Positions 46,439 through 54,722 of a DNA stretch of 64,000 nucleotides are shown piece by piece. Each line of letters begins with the position of its first letter. Within the stretch, counting starts at the first letter, position 1. The stretch covers positions 62,001 to 126,000 of the forward strand of contig NZ_CP186480.1 in NCBI RefSeq assembly GCF_049354825.1. The letters are read 5' to 3'. The position numbers and the translations under genes were made by a program. The notes beneath the pieces are model-generated. The model did not search any database. It saw only the letters and a program-made list of their open reading frames with translations, and was not told where the DNA came from. The DNA is from Novosphingobium sp049354825. GTDB lineage: Bacteria; Pseudomonadota; Alphaproteobacteria; Sphingomonadales; Sphingomonadaceae.

Positions 46439-47848
46439 TCAGAAGCTGTAGTACATGTCGAATTCGACCGCGGACGGGGTGGTTTCCCAGCGCATGACCT
46501 CTTCCCACTTCAGCTCGGCGTAGGACTCGATCTGGTCCTTGGTAAACACGCCGCCCTGCAGCAGGAAGTCGTGATCCGCCTCAAGCGCTTCGAGCGCTTC
46601 GCGCAAGCTGCCGCACACCGTCGGCACGTCGGCCAGTTCGGCCGGCGGCAGGTCGTAAAGGTTCTTGTCCATCGCCTCGCCGGGGTGGATCTTGTTCTTG
46701 ATCCCGTCGAGCCCGGCCATCAGCAGCGCGGCATAGCAGAGGTACGGATTCGCCATCGCGTCGGGAAAGCGGAATTCGACCCGCTTGGCCTTGTCGCCCG
46801 TGCCGTAGGGGATCCGGCACGAGGCCGAACGGTTGCGCGCCGAATAGGCCAGCAGCACTGGCGCCTCGAAACCGGGGACCAGTCGCTTGTAGCTGTTGGT
46901 GGTCGGGTTGGTGAAGGCGTTGAGCGCCTTGGCGTGCTTGATGACGCCGCCAATGTAATAAAGGCAGGTGTCCGACAGCCCGGCATAGCCGTTGCCTGCG
47001 AACAGGGGCTTGCCGCCGTTCCAGATCGACATGTGGGTGTGCATGCCGCTGCCGTTGTCGGCCTTGATCGGCTTCGGCATGAACGTCGCGCTCTTGCCGT
47101 AGGCGTGCGCCACCTGGTGGACGACGTACTTGTAGACCTGCATCCGGTCGGCCGTTTCAACCAGCGTGCCGAAGGTCAGGCCCAGTTCGTGCTGCGCGCT
47201 GGCGACTTCGTGGTGATGCTTGTCGCACGGCAGGCCCATCTCGATCATGGTCGAGACCATCTCGCCGCGCACGTCGACCAGGCTGTCCACCGGAGCGACC
47301 GGGAAATACCCGCCCTTGGCGCGCGGGCGATGCGCCATGTTGCCGGTTTCGTACTGCTTGTTCGAATTGGTCGGCAACTCGATATCGTCGATGGTGAAAC
47401 CGTTGCCGTTGTAATCGTCGTAGAAGCGCACGTCGTCGAAGACGAAGAACTCGGCCTCGGGGCCGACGTAGACGGTGTCGCCCACGCCGCTCGACTTCAG
47501 GAAGGACTCGGCGCGCTTGGCGGTGGAGCGCGGATCGCGGGCGTAGAGATCGCCGGTCGACGGCTCGACGATGTCGCACACGATGATCATCATCGGCGTC
47601 GCCGCGAACGGATCGATATAGACCGCGTCGAGGTCGGGCTTGAGGATCATGTCGCTTTCGTTGATCGCCTTCCAGCCGGCGATCGACGACCCGTCGAACA
47701 TCAGGCCGTCCTCGAGCTGGTCTTCGTCGAGCGTGGCGGCGACCATGGTCAGGTGCTGCCACTTGCCCTTGGGATCGGTAAAGCGAAGGTCGACCCACTC
47801 GATCTCCTCGTCGCCGATGCGCTTGATGATGTCACTGGCCTTGCTCAT
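46439..47848 (-). CDS. glnA: Glutamine synthetase type I
   Basis: GlnA forms glutamine from glutamate, ammonia and ATP and is the main ammonia-assimilating enzyme. The 469-aa protein has the beta-grasp motif FDGSSIAGWKAINESDM, metal/ATP motifs YVGPEAEFFVFDD, HHEVASAQHELGL and SGMHTHMSIW, NPTTNSYKRLVPG and the adenylylation-site region KNLYDLPPAE with the target Tyr. The presence of that Tyr indicates GlnE control. The start is the ATG at 47848. It follows glnB by 67 bp and shares its sigma-54 promoter. Confidence 0.97.
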   Translation of the reverse strand: MSKASDIIKRIGDEEIEWVDLRFTDPKGKWQHLTMVAATLDEDQLEDGLMFDGSSIAGWKAINESDMILKPDLDAVYIDPFAATPMMIIVCDIVEPSTGDLYARDPRSTAKRAESFLKSSGVGDTVYVGPEAEFFVFDDVRFYDDYNGNGFTIDDIELPTNSNKQYETGNMAHRPRAKGGYFPVAPVDSLVDVRGEMVSTMIEMGLPCDKHHHEVASAQHELGLTFGTLVETADRMQVYKYVVHQVAHAYGKSATFMPKPIKADNGSGMHTHMSIWNGGKPLFAGNGYAGLSDTCLYYIGGVIKHAKALNAFTNPTTNSYKRLVPGFEAPVLLAYSARNRSASCRIPYGTGDKAKRVEFRFPDAMANPYLCYAALLMAGLDGIKNKIHPGEAMDKNLYDLPPAELADVPTVCGSLREALEALEADHDFLLQGGVFTKDQIESYAELKWEEVMRWETTPSAVEFDMYYSF

Positions 47849-47915
47849 GTCTTGCCTTTCTGCTCGCCCCGCTCGGGCCGAATGAAGTGGGTGGTAACGT
47901 GGCGGGTACGCCGCC

Positions 47916-48254
47916 CTAGATGGCCGCGTCGTCGCGCTCGCCGGTGCGGATGCGCAGGGCGCTTTCAACCGGGATCACGAAGATCTTGCCGTCGCCGATG
48001 CGGCCGGTCTGGGCGGCACTGGCGATCGCCTCGACCGTACGCTCGGCCATGTCGTCCGTGACGACGATCTCAAGCTTCACCTTGGGCAGGAAATCGACCA
48101 CGTATTCGGCGCCGCGGTACAGCTCGGTATGGCCCTTCTGGCGCCCGAAGCCCTTGGCCTCGGTCACCGTGATGCCCGAAACGCCGACCTCGTGGAGCGC
48201 TTCCTTGACCTCGTCCAGCTTGAACGGCTTGATGATGGCTTCGATCTTCTTCAC
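47916..48254 (-). CDS. glnB: Nitrogen regulatory protein P-II
   Basis: GlnB senses glutamine and 2-oxoglutarate and controls GlnE and NtrB. The 112-aa protein begins KKIEAIIKPFKLDEVKEAL and contains the T-loop with the uridylylation Tyr51 in TELYRGAEY, then KVKLEIVV and TGRIGDGKIFVIPVE. The start is GTG at 48254, where the P-II fold begins. It is the first gene of glnB-glnA, downstream of a near-consensus sigma-54 promoter. Confidence 0.97.
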   Translation of the reverse strand: MKKIEAIIKPFKLDEVKEALHEVGVSGITVTEAKGFGRQKGHTELYRGAEYVVDFLPKVKLEIVVTDDMAERTVEAIASAAQTGRIGDGKIFVIPVESALRIRTGERDDAAI

Positions 48255-48299
48255 GTCACGTGAACCCCTGCACCGTTGGCATCTCACCCGGACCGGCGA

Positions 48300-48316
48300 C
48301 TCAAGAATCGTGCCAG
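48300..48316 (-). promoter_or_regulatory. Sigma-54 (RpoN) promoter of glnB-glnA
   Basis: On the minus strand the sequence CTGGCACGATTCTTGAG (48316-48300) matches the sigma-54 consensus YTGGCACGRNNNTTGCW at 15 of 17 positions, with both invariant GG and TTG blocks correctly spaced. The start site would be near 48290, giving a leader of about 36 nt. NtrC sites should lie upstream (48330-48450), but I could not identify them with confidence. Confidence 0.8.
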
Positions 48317-48431
48317 TCCCGCTGCCTCGGGTTAGGCCATCGCGCAAAGCGGGCCAAGCACGGATTCGCAAGATTTGAATTCGAAACGCGGCGCGGCGCA
48401 CAACATACAGGCAGTACGACGCGGCAATTCT

Positions 48432-48470
48432 TGCCTAAATTGCGAGCAGCCTGCCTGCTATTTAGGCAGG
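48432..48470 (-). repeat. Two mutually exclusive hairpins at the phhB 3' end
   Basis: TGCCTAAA (48432-48439) pairs with TTTAGGCA (48461-48468), while CCTGCCT (48450-48456) pairs with AGGCAGG (48464-48470). The right arms overlap, so only one can form. The element spans the phhB stop codon and may end the phhB transcript before the glnB promoter. No T-run follows. Confidence 0.45.
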
Positions 48471-48766
48471 TGTACCGCCGCAAACCGGTCGATCATCCGG
48501 GCCATGTCGGCATCGCGCGCCGACAGCCCGCCGGCATCGTGCGTGGTCAAGGTGATCTCGACCCGGTCGTAGACGTTGAACCACTCGGGATGATGATCGG
48601 CCTTGTCGGCATAGATCGCGACGCGGGTCATGAACCCGAATGCGGCGTTGAAATCGCCGAACCGCAGTTGCCGTTCGATCGCCTTGCCGTCGCCGCGCAG
48701 CGTCCAGTCGGGCAGCTCAGCCATCAGGCGGTCGCGCTCGGCGTCGGAAAGGGGGGCGATCGGCAT
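48458..48766 (-). CDS. phhB: 4a-hydroxytetrahydrobiopterin dehydratase (pterin-4a-carbinolamine dehydratase)
   Basis: This enzyme regenerates dihydropterin for aromatic amino acid hydroxylases, typically phenylalanine hydroxylase. The 102-aa protein has the catalytic motif ADHHPEWFNVYDRVEITLTTHDAGGL split over its core, with the His pair and Pro, then SARDADMARMID. The ATG at 48766 is chosen; the sequence before it is non-homologous. It is divergent from ccmA. It may connect to the homogentisate-type genes at 13-15 kb through phenylalanine/tyrosine catabolism. Confidence 0.93.
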   Translation of the reverse strand: MPIAPLSDAERDRLMAELPDWTLRGDGKAIERQLRFGDFNAAFGFMTRVAIYADKADHHPEWFNVYDRVEITLTTHDAGGLSARDADMARMIDRFAAVHLPK

Positions 48767-48836
48767 GGCTTGTCCTCGGCTGGCTGCCTGGCTGGCTGCT
48801 TGGCAGACCGGGGGGTTTCCCTTATCGCCGCGCGCC

Positions 48837-49412
48837 ATGCAACCCTGCCGCATCGCTGCCGAGGATCTTGCCTGCCGGCGCGGCGACCGGGTGCTGTTCC
48901 GCGCGCTGGGCTTTGCGCTGGGGCCGGGCGACGCGCTGCACGTGGGCGGCGCCAACGGCATCGGCAAGTCGAGCCTGCTGCGGATCGCCGCGGGGTTGCT
49001 GCCCGCGTTTGCCGGAATGGTGCGGCGCCAAGGTGCCGCCGGCCTGCTGGACGAGCGTGCCGCGCTGGATGGCCATCGCCCGCTCTACCAGGCACTGGGC
49101 TTCTGGGCCGGGCTGGACGGCGCGGCGACCGACCTTGACCGCGTCGGGCTGGATCGGCTGGCCGATGTGCCGGTCGGCTATCTTTCCACTGGCCAGCGCA
49201 AGCGGGCCGCCTTCGCGCGGCTGCTGGCCCAGCGCGCCCCGATATGGCTCCTCGACGAGCCGCTCAACGGCCTCGATACCGCCGGCACCAAACTGGCCGA
49301 AGCGCTGATCGCCCGTCACCGGGCCGGCGGCGGAATCGTGATCGCCGCATCGCACCAGCCGATCGCCATGCCCGGCGCCCAGGCCATTGACCTGGCTGGC
49401 TACGCGCCGTGA
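48837..49412 (+). CDS. ccmA: Cytochrome c maturation ATP-binding protein CcmA
   Basis: CcmA is the ATPase of the CcmABCD complex that releases heme-loaded CcmE during cytochrome c maturation. The 191-aa protein has Walker A GGANGIGKSSLL, the ABC signature LSTGQRKRAAFARLL, Walker B IWLLDEPLNGLD and a switch His in AASHQP. It is short, as is normal for CcmA. The start is the ATG at 48837. ccmB overlaps its stop (GTGA). The other ccm genes are not in this window. Confidence 0.93.
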   Translation: MQPCRIAAEDLACRRGDRVLFRALGFALGPGDALHVGGANGIGKSSLLRIAAGLLPAFAGMVRRQGAAGLLDERAALDGHRPLYQALGFWAGLDGAATDLDRVGLDRLADVPVGYLSTGQRKRAAFARLLAQRAPIWLLDEPLNGLDTAGTKLAEALIARHRAGGGIVIAASHQPIAMPGAQAIDLAGYAP

Positions 49413-50056
49413 TCGCCGCGCTGCTGCGCCGTGACCTGGGCAACCTGGTCGGCCGCGGACGCGGCGGCGGACCGGTGCTGCCGGTACTGTTCTTCCTTGC
49501 CGTGGCTACCCTCTATCCCTTCGCGGTCGGCCCCGATGCCGCCCTGCTGGCGCGCACCGGCGGCGGCATCATCTGGATTGCGGCGCTGCTGGCGGCCCTG
49601 CTACCCGTCGATCGCCTGGTCGAGCCCGATCTTGACGCCGGGGTCTTCGACCAGCTGGCGCTGCGCGGAATTTCGGAGGAGCTGATCGTCGCGGTGCGGA
49701 TTCTTGCCCACTGGCTGGCCTTCGGCCCGCTGCTGATGGTGGCGGCGCTGCCGGCCGCGGCGCTGCTCGGCCTGTCAGGCGAGACGCTGCGCCTGGTCGA
49801 GCTGGGGCTGCTGGCCGGAACGCCCGGGCTGGCGGCGCTGGGCGTGCTGGTGGCGGCGTTGACCGCGGGGCTGCGCGGCGGCGCTGCGCTCGGGGGCCTG
49901 ATAGCAATCCCGCTGGCGGTGCCGCTGCTGATCTTTGGTGCCGGCAGCCTGGCGCCGGGCGGGGAGCACGGCGCCGCCCTGGCCGCCGCCGTCAGCCTGG
50001 TTCTTCTTGCGATGACCCCGTTCGCCGCCGGGGCGGCGATCCGCGGCGCGCGGTAA
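49409..50056 (+). CDS. ccmB: Heme exporter membrane protein CcmB
   Basis: CcmB is the membrane partner of CcmA in cytochrome c maturation. The 215-aa protein has six hydrophobic segments and the family motifs LLRRDLGNLVGRG at the N-terminus, FFLAVATLYPFAVGP, GIIWIAALLAALLPVDRLVEPDLDAG and LLGLSGETL. The GTG start overlaps ccmA. Its stop is immediately followed by the stop of the convergent map gene. Confidence 0.93.
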   Translation: MIAALLRRDLGNLVGRGRGGGPVLPVLFFLAVATLYPFAVGPDAALLARTGGGIIWIAALLAALLPVDRLVEPDLDAGVFDQLALRGISEELIVAVRILAHWLAFGPLLMVAALPAAALLGLSGETLRLVELGLLAGTPGLAALGVLVAALTAGLRGGAALGGLIAIPLAVPLLIFGAGSLAPGGEHGAALAAAVSLVLLAMTPFAAGAAIRGAR

Positions 50057-50875
50057 TCAGGGCTTGTGCCGGCCCGCCGGGCTGGTGGTGAAGACCTCGC
50101 ACCCGTCTTCGGTAATCCCGATCGAATGCTCGAACTGCGCCGACAGCGAGCGGTCGCGCGTCACCGCCGTCCACCCGTCGTCGAGCAGCTTGACCCCCGG
50201 CTTGCCCAGGTTGATCATCGGCTCGATCGTGAAGAACATCCCCGGGCGCAGCTCCGGCCCGGTGCCGGCGCGCCCGGCGTGGACGACCTCGGGCGCGTCG
50301 TGGAACAGGCGGCCGACGCCGTGGCCGCAGAATTCGCGCACGACGCCGTAACGGTTCGCTTCGGCATGGGCCTGGATGGCGGCGCCGATATCGCCCAGGC
50401 GGGCGCCGGGGCGCGCCTGTTCGATCCCGATCATCAGGCACTCGTACGTCACGTCGACCAGGCGGCGCGCCTTCAGAGCCACGTCGCCGACCAGGTACAT
50501 GCGGCTGGAATCGCCGTGCCAGCCGTCCAGCAGCGGGGTCACGTCGATGTTGACGATATCGCCGTCCTTCAGCGTCTTGTCGCCCGGGATGCCGTGGCAG
50601 ACCACGTGATTGACCGAGATGCAGCACGAATGGGCATAGCCGCGGTAGCCCAGCGTGGCCGGAACCGCCCCGCCGTCGAGCGTCATCGTGCGGACCAGAT
50701 CGTCGATCGCGCCGGTGGTCACGCCCGGACGGACGACGTCATACAGCGCGTCGAGGATTTCGGCGGCCAGCCGCCCGGCCTTGCGCATACCTGCAAAGGC
50801 TTCGGCGCCGTGCAGCTTGATGGTGCCGTCGCGGTAGCCGGTCTCGTGCGCTTCGATGGTCTGGTATTCGGTCAT
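50057..50875 (-). CDS. map: Methionine aminopeptidase, type I
   Basis: Map removes the N-terminal methionine from nascent proteins. The 272-aa protein has the five metal ligands of the pita-bread fold: two Asp in VNIDVTPLLDGWHGDSSRM, His in GHGVGRLFHDAPEVVH, Glu in FFTIEPMIN and Glu in QFEHSIGIT. I start at the ATG at 50875 (MTEYQT); the open frame upstream is a shadow of the adjacent gene. There is a short N-terminal extension of about 20 residues before the catalytic domain. Confidence 0.96.
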   Translation of the reverse strand: MTEYQTIEAHETGYRDGTIKLHGAEAFAGMRKAGRLAAEILDALYDVVRPGVTTGAIDDLVRTMTLDGGAVPATLGYRGYAHSCCISVNHVVCHGIPGDKTLKDGDIVNIDVTPLLDGWHGDSSRMYLVGDVALKARRLVDVTYECLMIGIEQARPGARLGDIGAAIQAHAEANRYGVVREFCGHGVGRLFHDAPEVVHAGRAGTGPELRPGMFFTIEPMINLGKPGVKLLDDGWTAVTRDRSLSAQFEHSIGITEDGCEVFTTSPAGRHKP

Positions 50876-50900
50876 GCCGCCCAGATAGCACTCGGCCGCT

Positions 50901-51851
50901 TCAATTGCGAGGTGCCGGCGCCGGTTCGGGCCGCGAAACGCTGAACGCCTTGCGATAGCGCGGGCGCACCGCGGCCAGAACTTCCGGCGTGACCGGCAGC
51001 TTGACCTCGTACGAACCTTCCGCCCACGGCCCCGCGGAATAAGGCGCGACAAGGATCAGGATGTGATCGAAGGTGCGCCCCTTGAGCGCCGCATCGTCGT
51101 GATCGGCCTCCAGGTCGGGCTGGCCGGTATAGAGCGCGACCGCTTCGGCCGTGGGGTCGATGCAATCCTCGAACGGGCGCGAATGATCGGCGCTGACCGG
51201 CGCCTCGCGCTTGACGGCGCGCGCGCGGTCGAGCTCGGCACAGAACGGGGCCGCGATCGCCTTGCGCAGCGCCGCGCTCGACGTGAACAGCGACAGGACC
51301 GGGCGCCGCGTCCTGGCGGCGCGGTCCCACACCATGGTCCGGAACGCGATCAGCCCATGCGCGCCGCCGGTATAGGTCGAGGTGAACGAGGACAGGCTGA
51401 GGAACCGCTCGGTCTCCGCCGCGGTGCGCCAGCGCGTGATCAGCGAATAACGGCGAAAGCGCTCGTGCTGCTGGAACGCGGCATCGCGGTCCTTGCGGGC
51501 AGCGGCGATGAAGGCGCTGCGGGTGGTTGCCAGCGTCGTGTCGAACCAGGCGCGCAGCGGCGCGATGGCGTAGGCTTCGTTAGGGTAGAGAAATTCGAAC
51601 AGGTAATAGTCCGCTTCCTGCTTCACCGAGCGGCCATTGTCGGCATCCGGCGTCGCCGTGGCGGACGTGGGCACGACCTCGACCGTCTGCCCGGACGCCT
51701 CGGGCACCACCTCGGGCGATCCCTCGGCGGCGATCGCGTAGGGGATCCTGGTCGGCTCGGCAGAAGGCGTGCCGTCGCCGCAGCTTGCCAGCATCAGCGC
51801 GGCCAACAGGGCGGCGCCGCCGCGGAGCCGATTTTTTCCTCGCGTGTCCAT
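50901..51851 (-). CDS. Lipoprotein with DUF4163/DUF3298 (RsiV-like) domains
   Basis: A 316-aa exported protein with lipobox LASC (Cys24). After a linker, the region from about 75 matches the DUF4163/DUF3298 pair: ADYYLFEFLYP, SLSSFTSTYTGGAHGLIAFRTMVWD, LFTSSAALRKAIAAPFC and DHILILVAPYSAGPWAEGSYEVKLP. In Firmicutes this fold occurs in the anti-sigma factor RsiV, which binds lysozyme, but no sigma factor is adjacent here, so a general envelope role is more likely. It is divergent from the M17 aminopeptidase gene, 27 bp apart. Confidence 0.82.
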   Translation of the reverse strand: MDTRGKNRLRGGAALLAALMLASCGDGTPSAEPTRIPYAIAAEGSPEVVPEASGQTVEVVPTSATATPDADNGRSVKQEADYYLFEFLYPNEAYAIAPLRAWFDTTLATTRSAFIAAARKDRDAAFQQHERFRRYSLITRWRTAAETERFLSLSSFTSTYTGGAHGLIAFRTMVWDRAARTRRPVLSLFTSSAALRKAIAAPFCAELDRARAVKREAPVSADHSRPFEDCIDPTAEAVALYTGQPDLEADHDDAALKGRTFDHILILVAPYSAGPWAEGSYEVKLPVTPEVLAAVRPRYRKAFSVSRPEPAPAPRN

Positions 51852-51878
51852 CGCCGTGACCGCTAAGCCATTGCGGCC

Positions 51879-53261
51879 ATGACTGACAAGCAAACGCTGA
51901 TCCAGCCCGACCGCGGCCAGCCCGCCACCGCGCTCCACCTCGTCAACACCGACACGTTCGGCGGCTGGCTGAAAGGTCGCAGCGCCGCCCAGCGCGCCGC
52001 GCTTGCCGCGCAGAAGTTCAAGGGCGGCAGTTACGAAACCGCGATCGTGCCCGACGGCGAGGGGTGGTTCGCGGTCGGCGGCGTGGCCGACACGGCCAGC
52101 CTGTCCAGCTGGTGCCTGGCGCGGCTGGCCGAAGTGCTGCCGGCGGGCACTTACCGCCTGGACGGGGCGGCGACCGGCAAGCCCCTGCTCGGCTGGGTGA
52201 CGGCGCAATACCGGTTCGACCGTTACAAGGACAAGCCCGAGGCCGAAGGGCCGCGCGTGCTGCTGACGGCCGATGTCGCCGCCATCGAACCGGCGCTGGC
52301 AGAGGCTGCCGCCACCGCGCTGGTGCGCGACCTGGTCAACACACCCGCCGCCGACCTCGGCCCGGCGGAGCTCGAGGCCGAGGGCGCGCGGCTTGCCAAG
52401 CTCCACGGCGCCGAGCTGACGGTGACCAGCGGCGACGCGCTCGAGCGCGGCTATCCGATGATCCACGCGGTCGGCAAGGCGGCCGCGCGCAGCCACGCGC
52501 CGCGCCTGATCGAGCTGACCTGGGGCGATCCCGGACATCCGCGACTAGCCGTGGTGGGCAAGGGCGTGTGCTTCGATTCGGGCGGGCTCAACATCAAGCC
52601 CGGCGGCTCCATGGCGCTGATGAAAAAAGACATGGGCGGGGCGGCTCACGCGCTGGCGCTGGCCGGGCTGATCATGGGACGCGGCCTGAACGTGCGGCTG
52701 CACGTGCTGGTCCCGGCGGTCGAGAATGCGATCGCGGGCAACGCCTTTCGCCCCGGCGACATCCTGAAGACGAGGCTGGGCCTGACCGTGGAGAATACCA
52801 ACACCGACGCCGAAGGGCGGCTGGTGCTGGGCGACGCGCTGACCCGCGCCGGCGAGGAGAGCCCGGACCTCGTCATCGACTTCGCCACCCTGACCGGCGC
52901 CGCGCGCGTCGCGCTCGGCCCCGATCTGCCGGCGCTGATGGCGCGCCAGGACGCCACTGCCGACGCGCTGATCGCCGCCGGACTCGCGGTCGACGATCCG
53001 GTCTGGCGCCTGCCGCTGCCGGGCGCGTACCGCGAATGGCTGAAATCGGACGTCGCCGACATGGTCAACAGCCCGTCCAACGGCTTTGCCGGCGCCAGTG
53101 TCGCCGGCCTGTTCCTGGACCGGTTCGTGCCCGAAGGCACCGACTGGGCCCACTTCGACACCTTCGCCTGGCGCCCCGTCGCCAAGCCGGGCCGCCCGAA
53201 AGGCGGCGAAGCCCTGGGCCTGCGCGCAGCCTGGCACATGCTGCTGCAACGCTACGGGTAA
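51879..53261 (+). CDS. Leucyl aminopeptidase family protein (M17)
   Basis: A 460-aa cytosolic zinc/manganese exopeptidase. The catalytic domain contains VGKGVCFDSGGLNIKPGGSM with the first Lys and Asp, KKDMGGAAHALALAGLI, the family signature NTDAEGRLVLGDAL and ATLTGAARVALG. The N-terminal macro-like domain is shorter and divergent compared with E. coli PepA, and the protein belongs to the alphaproteobacterial M17 group. Probable role: peptide turnover, with glutathione or Cys-Gly cleavage possible. Confidence 0.93.
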   Translation: MTDKQTLIQPDRGQPATALHLVNTDTFGGWLKGRSAAQRAALAAQKFKGGSYETAIVPDGEGWFAVGGVADTASLSSWCLARLAEVLPAGTYRLDGAATGKPLLGWVTAQYRFDRYKDKPEAEGPRVLLTADVAAIEPALAEAAATALVRDLVNTPAADLGPAELEAEGARLAKLHGAELTVTSGDALERGYPMIHAVGKAAARSHAPRLIELTWGDPGHPRLAVVGKGVCFDSGGLNIKPGGSMALMKKDMGGAAHALALAGLIMGRGLNVRLHVLVPAVENAIAGNAFRPGDILKTRLGLTVENTNTDAEGRLVLGDALTRAGEESPDLVIDFATLTGAARVALGPDLPALMARQDATADALIAAGLAVDDPVWRLPLPGAYREWLKSDVADMVNSPSNGFAGASVAGLFLDRFVPEGTDWAHFDTFAWRPVAKPGRPKGGEALGLRAAWHMLLQRYG

Positions 53262-53337
53262 GACGTTTCCGTTCAGGGCGCGCGCGACCGCCGCGTCGAC
53301 AAGGTGCCGCGCTCGCCCGCGGTCGGCCACCCTTGGC

Positions 53338-53389
53338 TTGCCCCGGGGGCGCCGCATCGCTAAGCGCTCGCGTTCGCTTACAGGGGCAA
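53338..53389 (+). promoter_or_regulatory. Nested stem-loop leader of the SH3-domain gene
   Basis: TTGCCCC (53338-53344) pairs with GGGGCAA (53383-53389), enclosing a second stem TAAGCG (53361-53366)/CGCTTA (53375-53380). The distal arm contains the AGGGGC that serves as the likely ribosome site for the GTG at 53400, so folding would hide it. Upstream, GACCGC and GCGGTC (near 53286-53325) can form a further arm. I recognise no known RNA family. Confidence 0.45.
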
Positions 53390-53399
53390 TTCTTCGCCA

Positions 53400-53741
53400 G
53401 TGACTACCGCCGCCGCCGTTCCGACGCACCAGCTCGCCCTGTCGGGGCCGAGCGAGTGTCTCGACGCGCCGCACTGGCCGGTGCGGGGCGACCTGGCGCA
53501 CGTGCGGCTGGCGGGGATCTGCTTCGTGCCGCACTACGCCGTGCCGATGCCGCACCTCCTGTCCAGCCCCGCCGACCTCAAGGTCAAGCCGCAGGACGAC
53601 GCCGATGCGCGCGAGACGCTGGCTGCCGGCACGACCTTCAACGTGCTCGACATGGCGGGCGGCTGGGCCTGGGGCCAGGTGGGCGAGGATGGCTGCGTCG
53701 GTTACCTGCCGCTCGATGTGCTGGAGGCGCGACGAAGCTGA
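53400..53741 (+). CDS. Small SH3-like domain protein
   Basis: A 113-aa protein. The C-terminal half (about 55-110: LKVKPQDDADARETLAAGTTFNVLDMAGGWAWGQ and GCVGYLPLDVLE in two blocks) looks like a bacterial SH3 domain. The N-terminal half resembles the region before the SH3 domains of NlpC/P60 enzymes, including a second degenerate SH3-like part, but the peptidase domain is absent. It may be a truncated relative or a stand-alone binding protein. There is no signal peptide. The start is GTG at 53400. Confidence 0.7.
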   Translation: MTTAAAVPTHQLALSGPSECLDAPHWPVRGDLAHVRLAGICFVPHYAVPMPHLLSSPADLKVKPQDDADARETLAAGTTFNVLDMAGGWAWGQVGEDGCVGYLPLDVLEARRS

Positions 53742-53786
53742 TCGCTTCGCCTCGCTTTTTCTCCCACCCCAGCTAGGGGTTCGACC

Positions 53787-54710
53787 ATGACCCAGACAGT
53801 TTTCATCGACGGCGCCGCCGGCACCACCGGGCTCGAGATCGTGGAGCGGCTGCAGGGCCGCCCCGAGTTCGAGCTGATCGTCCTCGACGACAGCCAGCGC
53901 AAGGACGCCAGCGCTCGGGCCGAGGCCTTTCACGCCGCCGACTTCGCGGTGCTGTGCCTGCCCGACGAGGCCGCACGCGAAGCGGCGGCGCTCGCCGAGG
54001 GGAGCGGGGTGCGGATCATCGACGCTTCCAGCGCTTATCGCACCGCCGGCGACTGGACTTACGGCTTTCCGGAACTGATCGGGCGCGACCGGATCGCCGC
54101 TGCCAACCGCGTCAGCAACCCCGGGTGCTATCCCACCGGTTTTCTGGCGCTGGTTGCACCACTTGTACGCAAAGGACTGTTGCCGGGCGACTGGCCCTTC
54201 GTCTGCCACGCGGTCTCGGGGTATTCAGGTGGTGGCAAGGCCCTGATCGCGCGGTTCGAAGCGGATCGCACCATCGCGTTTCGCGATTACGGTCTGGCGT
54301 TGGGGCACAAGCACGTGCCCGAAATGCAGCTCTACGCGCGCCTCGCGCATCCCCCGGTGTTCGCGCCGGCGGTGATCCCCGCGCACCGCGGCATGGTGGT
54401 CGAAGTGCCGCTGCACCTGCACTTGATGCGGCAGGCTGCGCCCGCCGATGGCTTGCGCGATGCGCTGGCCGATTTCTATGCCGGCAGCCCTGTCGTCACC
54501 GTCCACCCCGATGCCCCGGACGAAATCCTGCTGAGGACCGACAGTGTGCCGTCGGACAAGCTGGGCCTGTGGGTGTTCGGCAGTGCCGACGGCACGCAGG
54601 CGCGGCTGGTCGCGCGGCTCGACAATCTGGGCAAGGGCGCCAGCGGCGCGGCGGTGCAGAACCTCAACCTGATGGCCGGCTTGCCCGAAACCGCCGGACT
54701 GGCGCTTTAG
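53787..54710 (+). CDS. argC: N-acetyl-gamma-glutamyl-phosphate reductase
   Basis: ArgC reduces N-acetylglutamyl phosphate to the semialdehyde in arginine synthesis, using NADPH. The 307-aa protein is the short type 2 form: the N-terminal GAAGTTGLEIVERL, catalytic Cys in SNPGCYPTGFLAL, HAVSGYSGGGK and the C-terminal NLGKGASGAAVQNLNLM. Start ATG at 53787 with AGGGG upstream. No other arg biosynthesis genes are adjacent. Confidence 0.95.
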   Translation: MTQTVFIDGAAGTTGLEIVERLQGRPEFELIVLDDSQRKDASARAEAFHAADFAVLCLPDEAAREAAALAEGSGVRIIDASSAYRTAGDWTYGFPELIGRDRIAAANRVSNPGCYPTGFLALVAPLVRKGLLPGDWPFVCHAVSGYSGGGKALIARFEADRTIAFRDYGLALGHKHVPEMQLYARLAHPPVFAPAVIPAHRGMVVEVPLHLHLMRQAAPADGLRDALADFYAGSPVVTVHPDAPDEILLRTDSVPSDKLGLWVFGSADGTQARLVARLDNLGKGASGAAVQNLNLMAGLPETAGLAL

Positions 54711-54722
54711 CCGCGCGGGCCG

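Noticed and set aside
48778..48805. Short CTGGCTG-type direct repeats before ccmA
   Set aside because: Only a few imperfect copies of a GC-rich heptamer. It looks like slippage-type low complexity without a supporting regulator.
53262..53399. Known small RNA (SRP RNA, 6S, tmRNA) in the structured gap
   Set aside because: The conserved SRP GNRA-domain sequence, the tmRNA tRNA-like ends and the 6S bubble layout were looked for and not seen.
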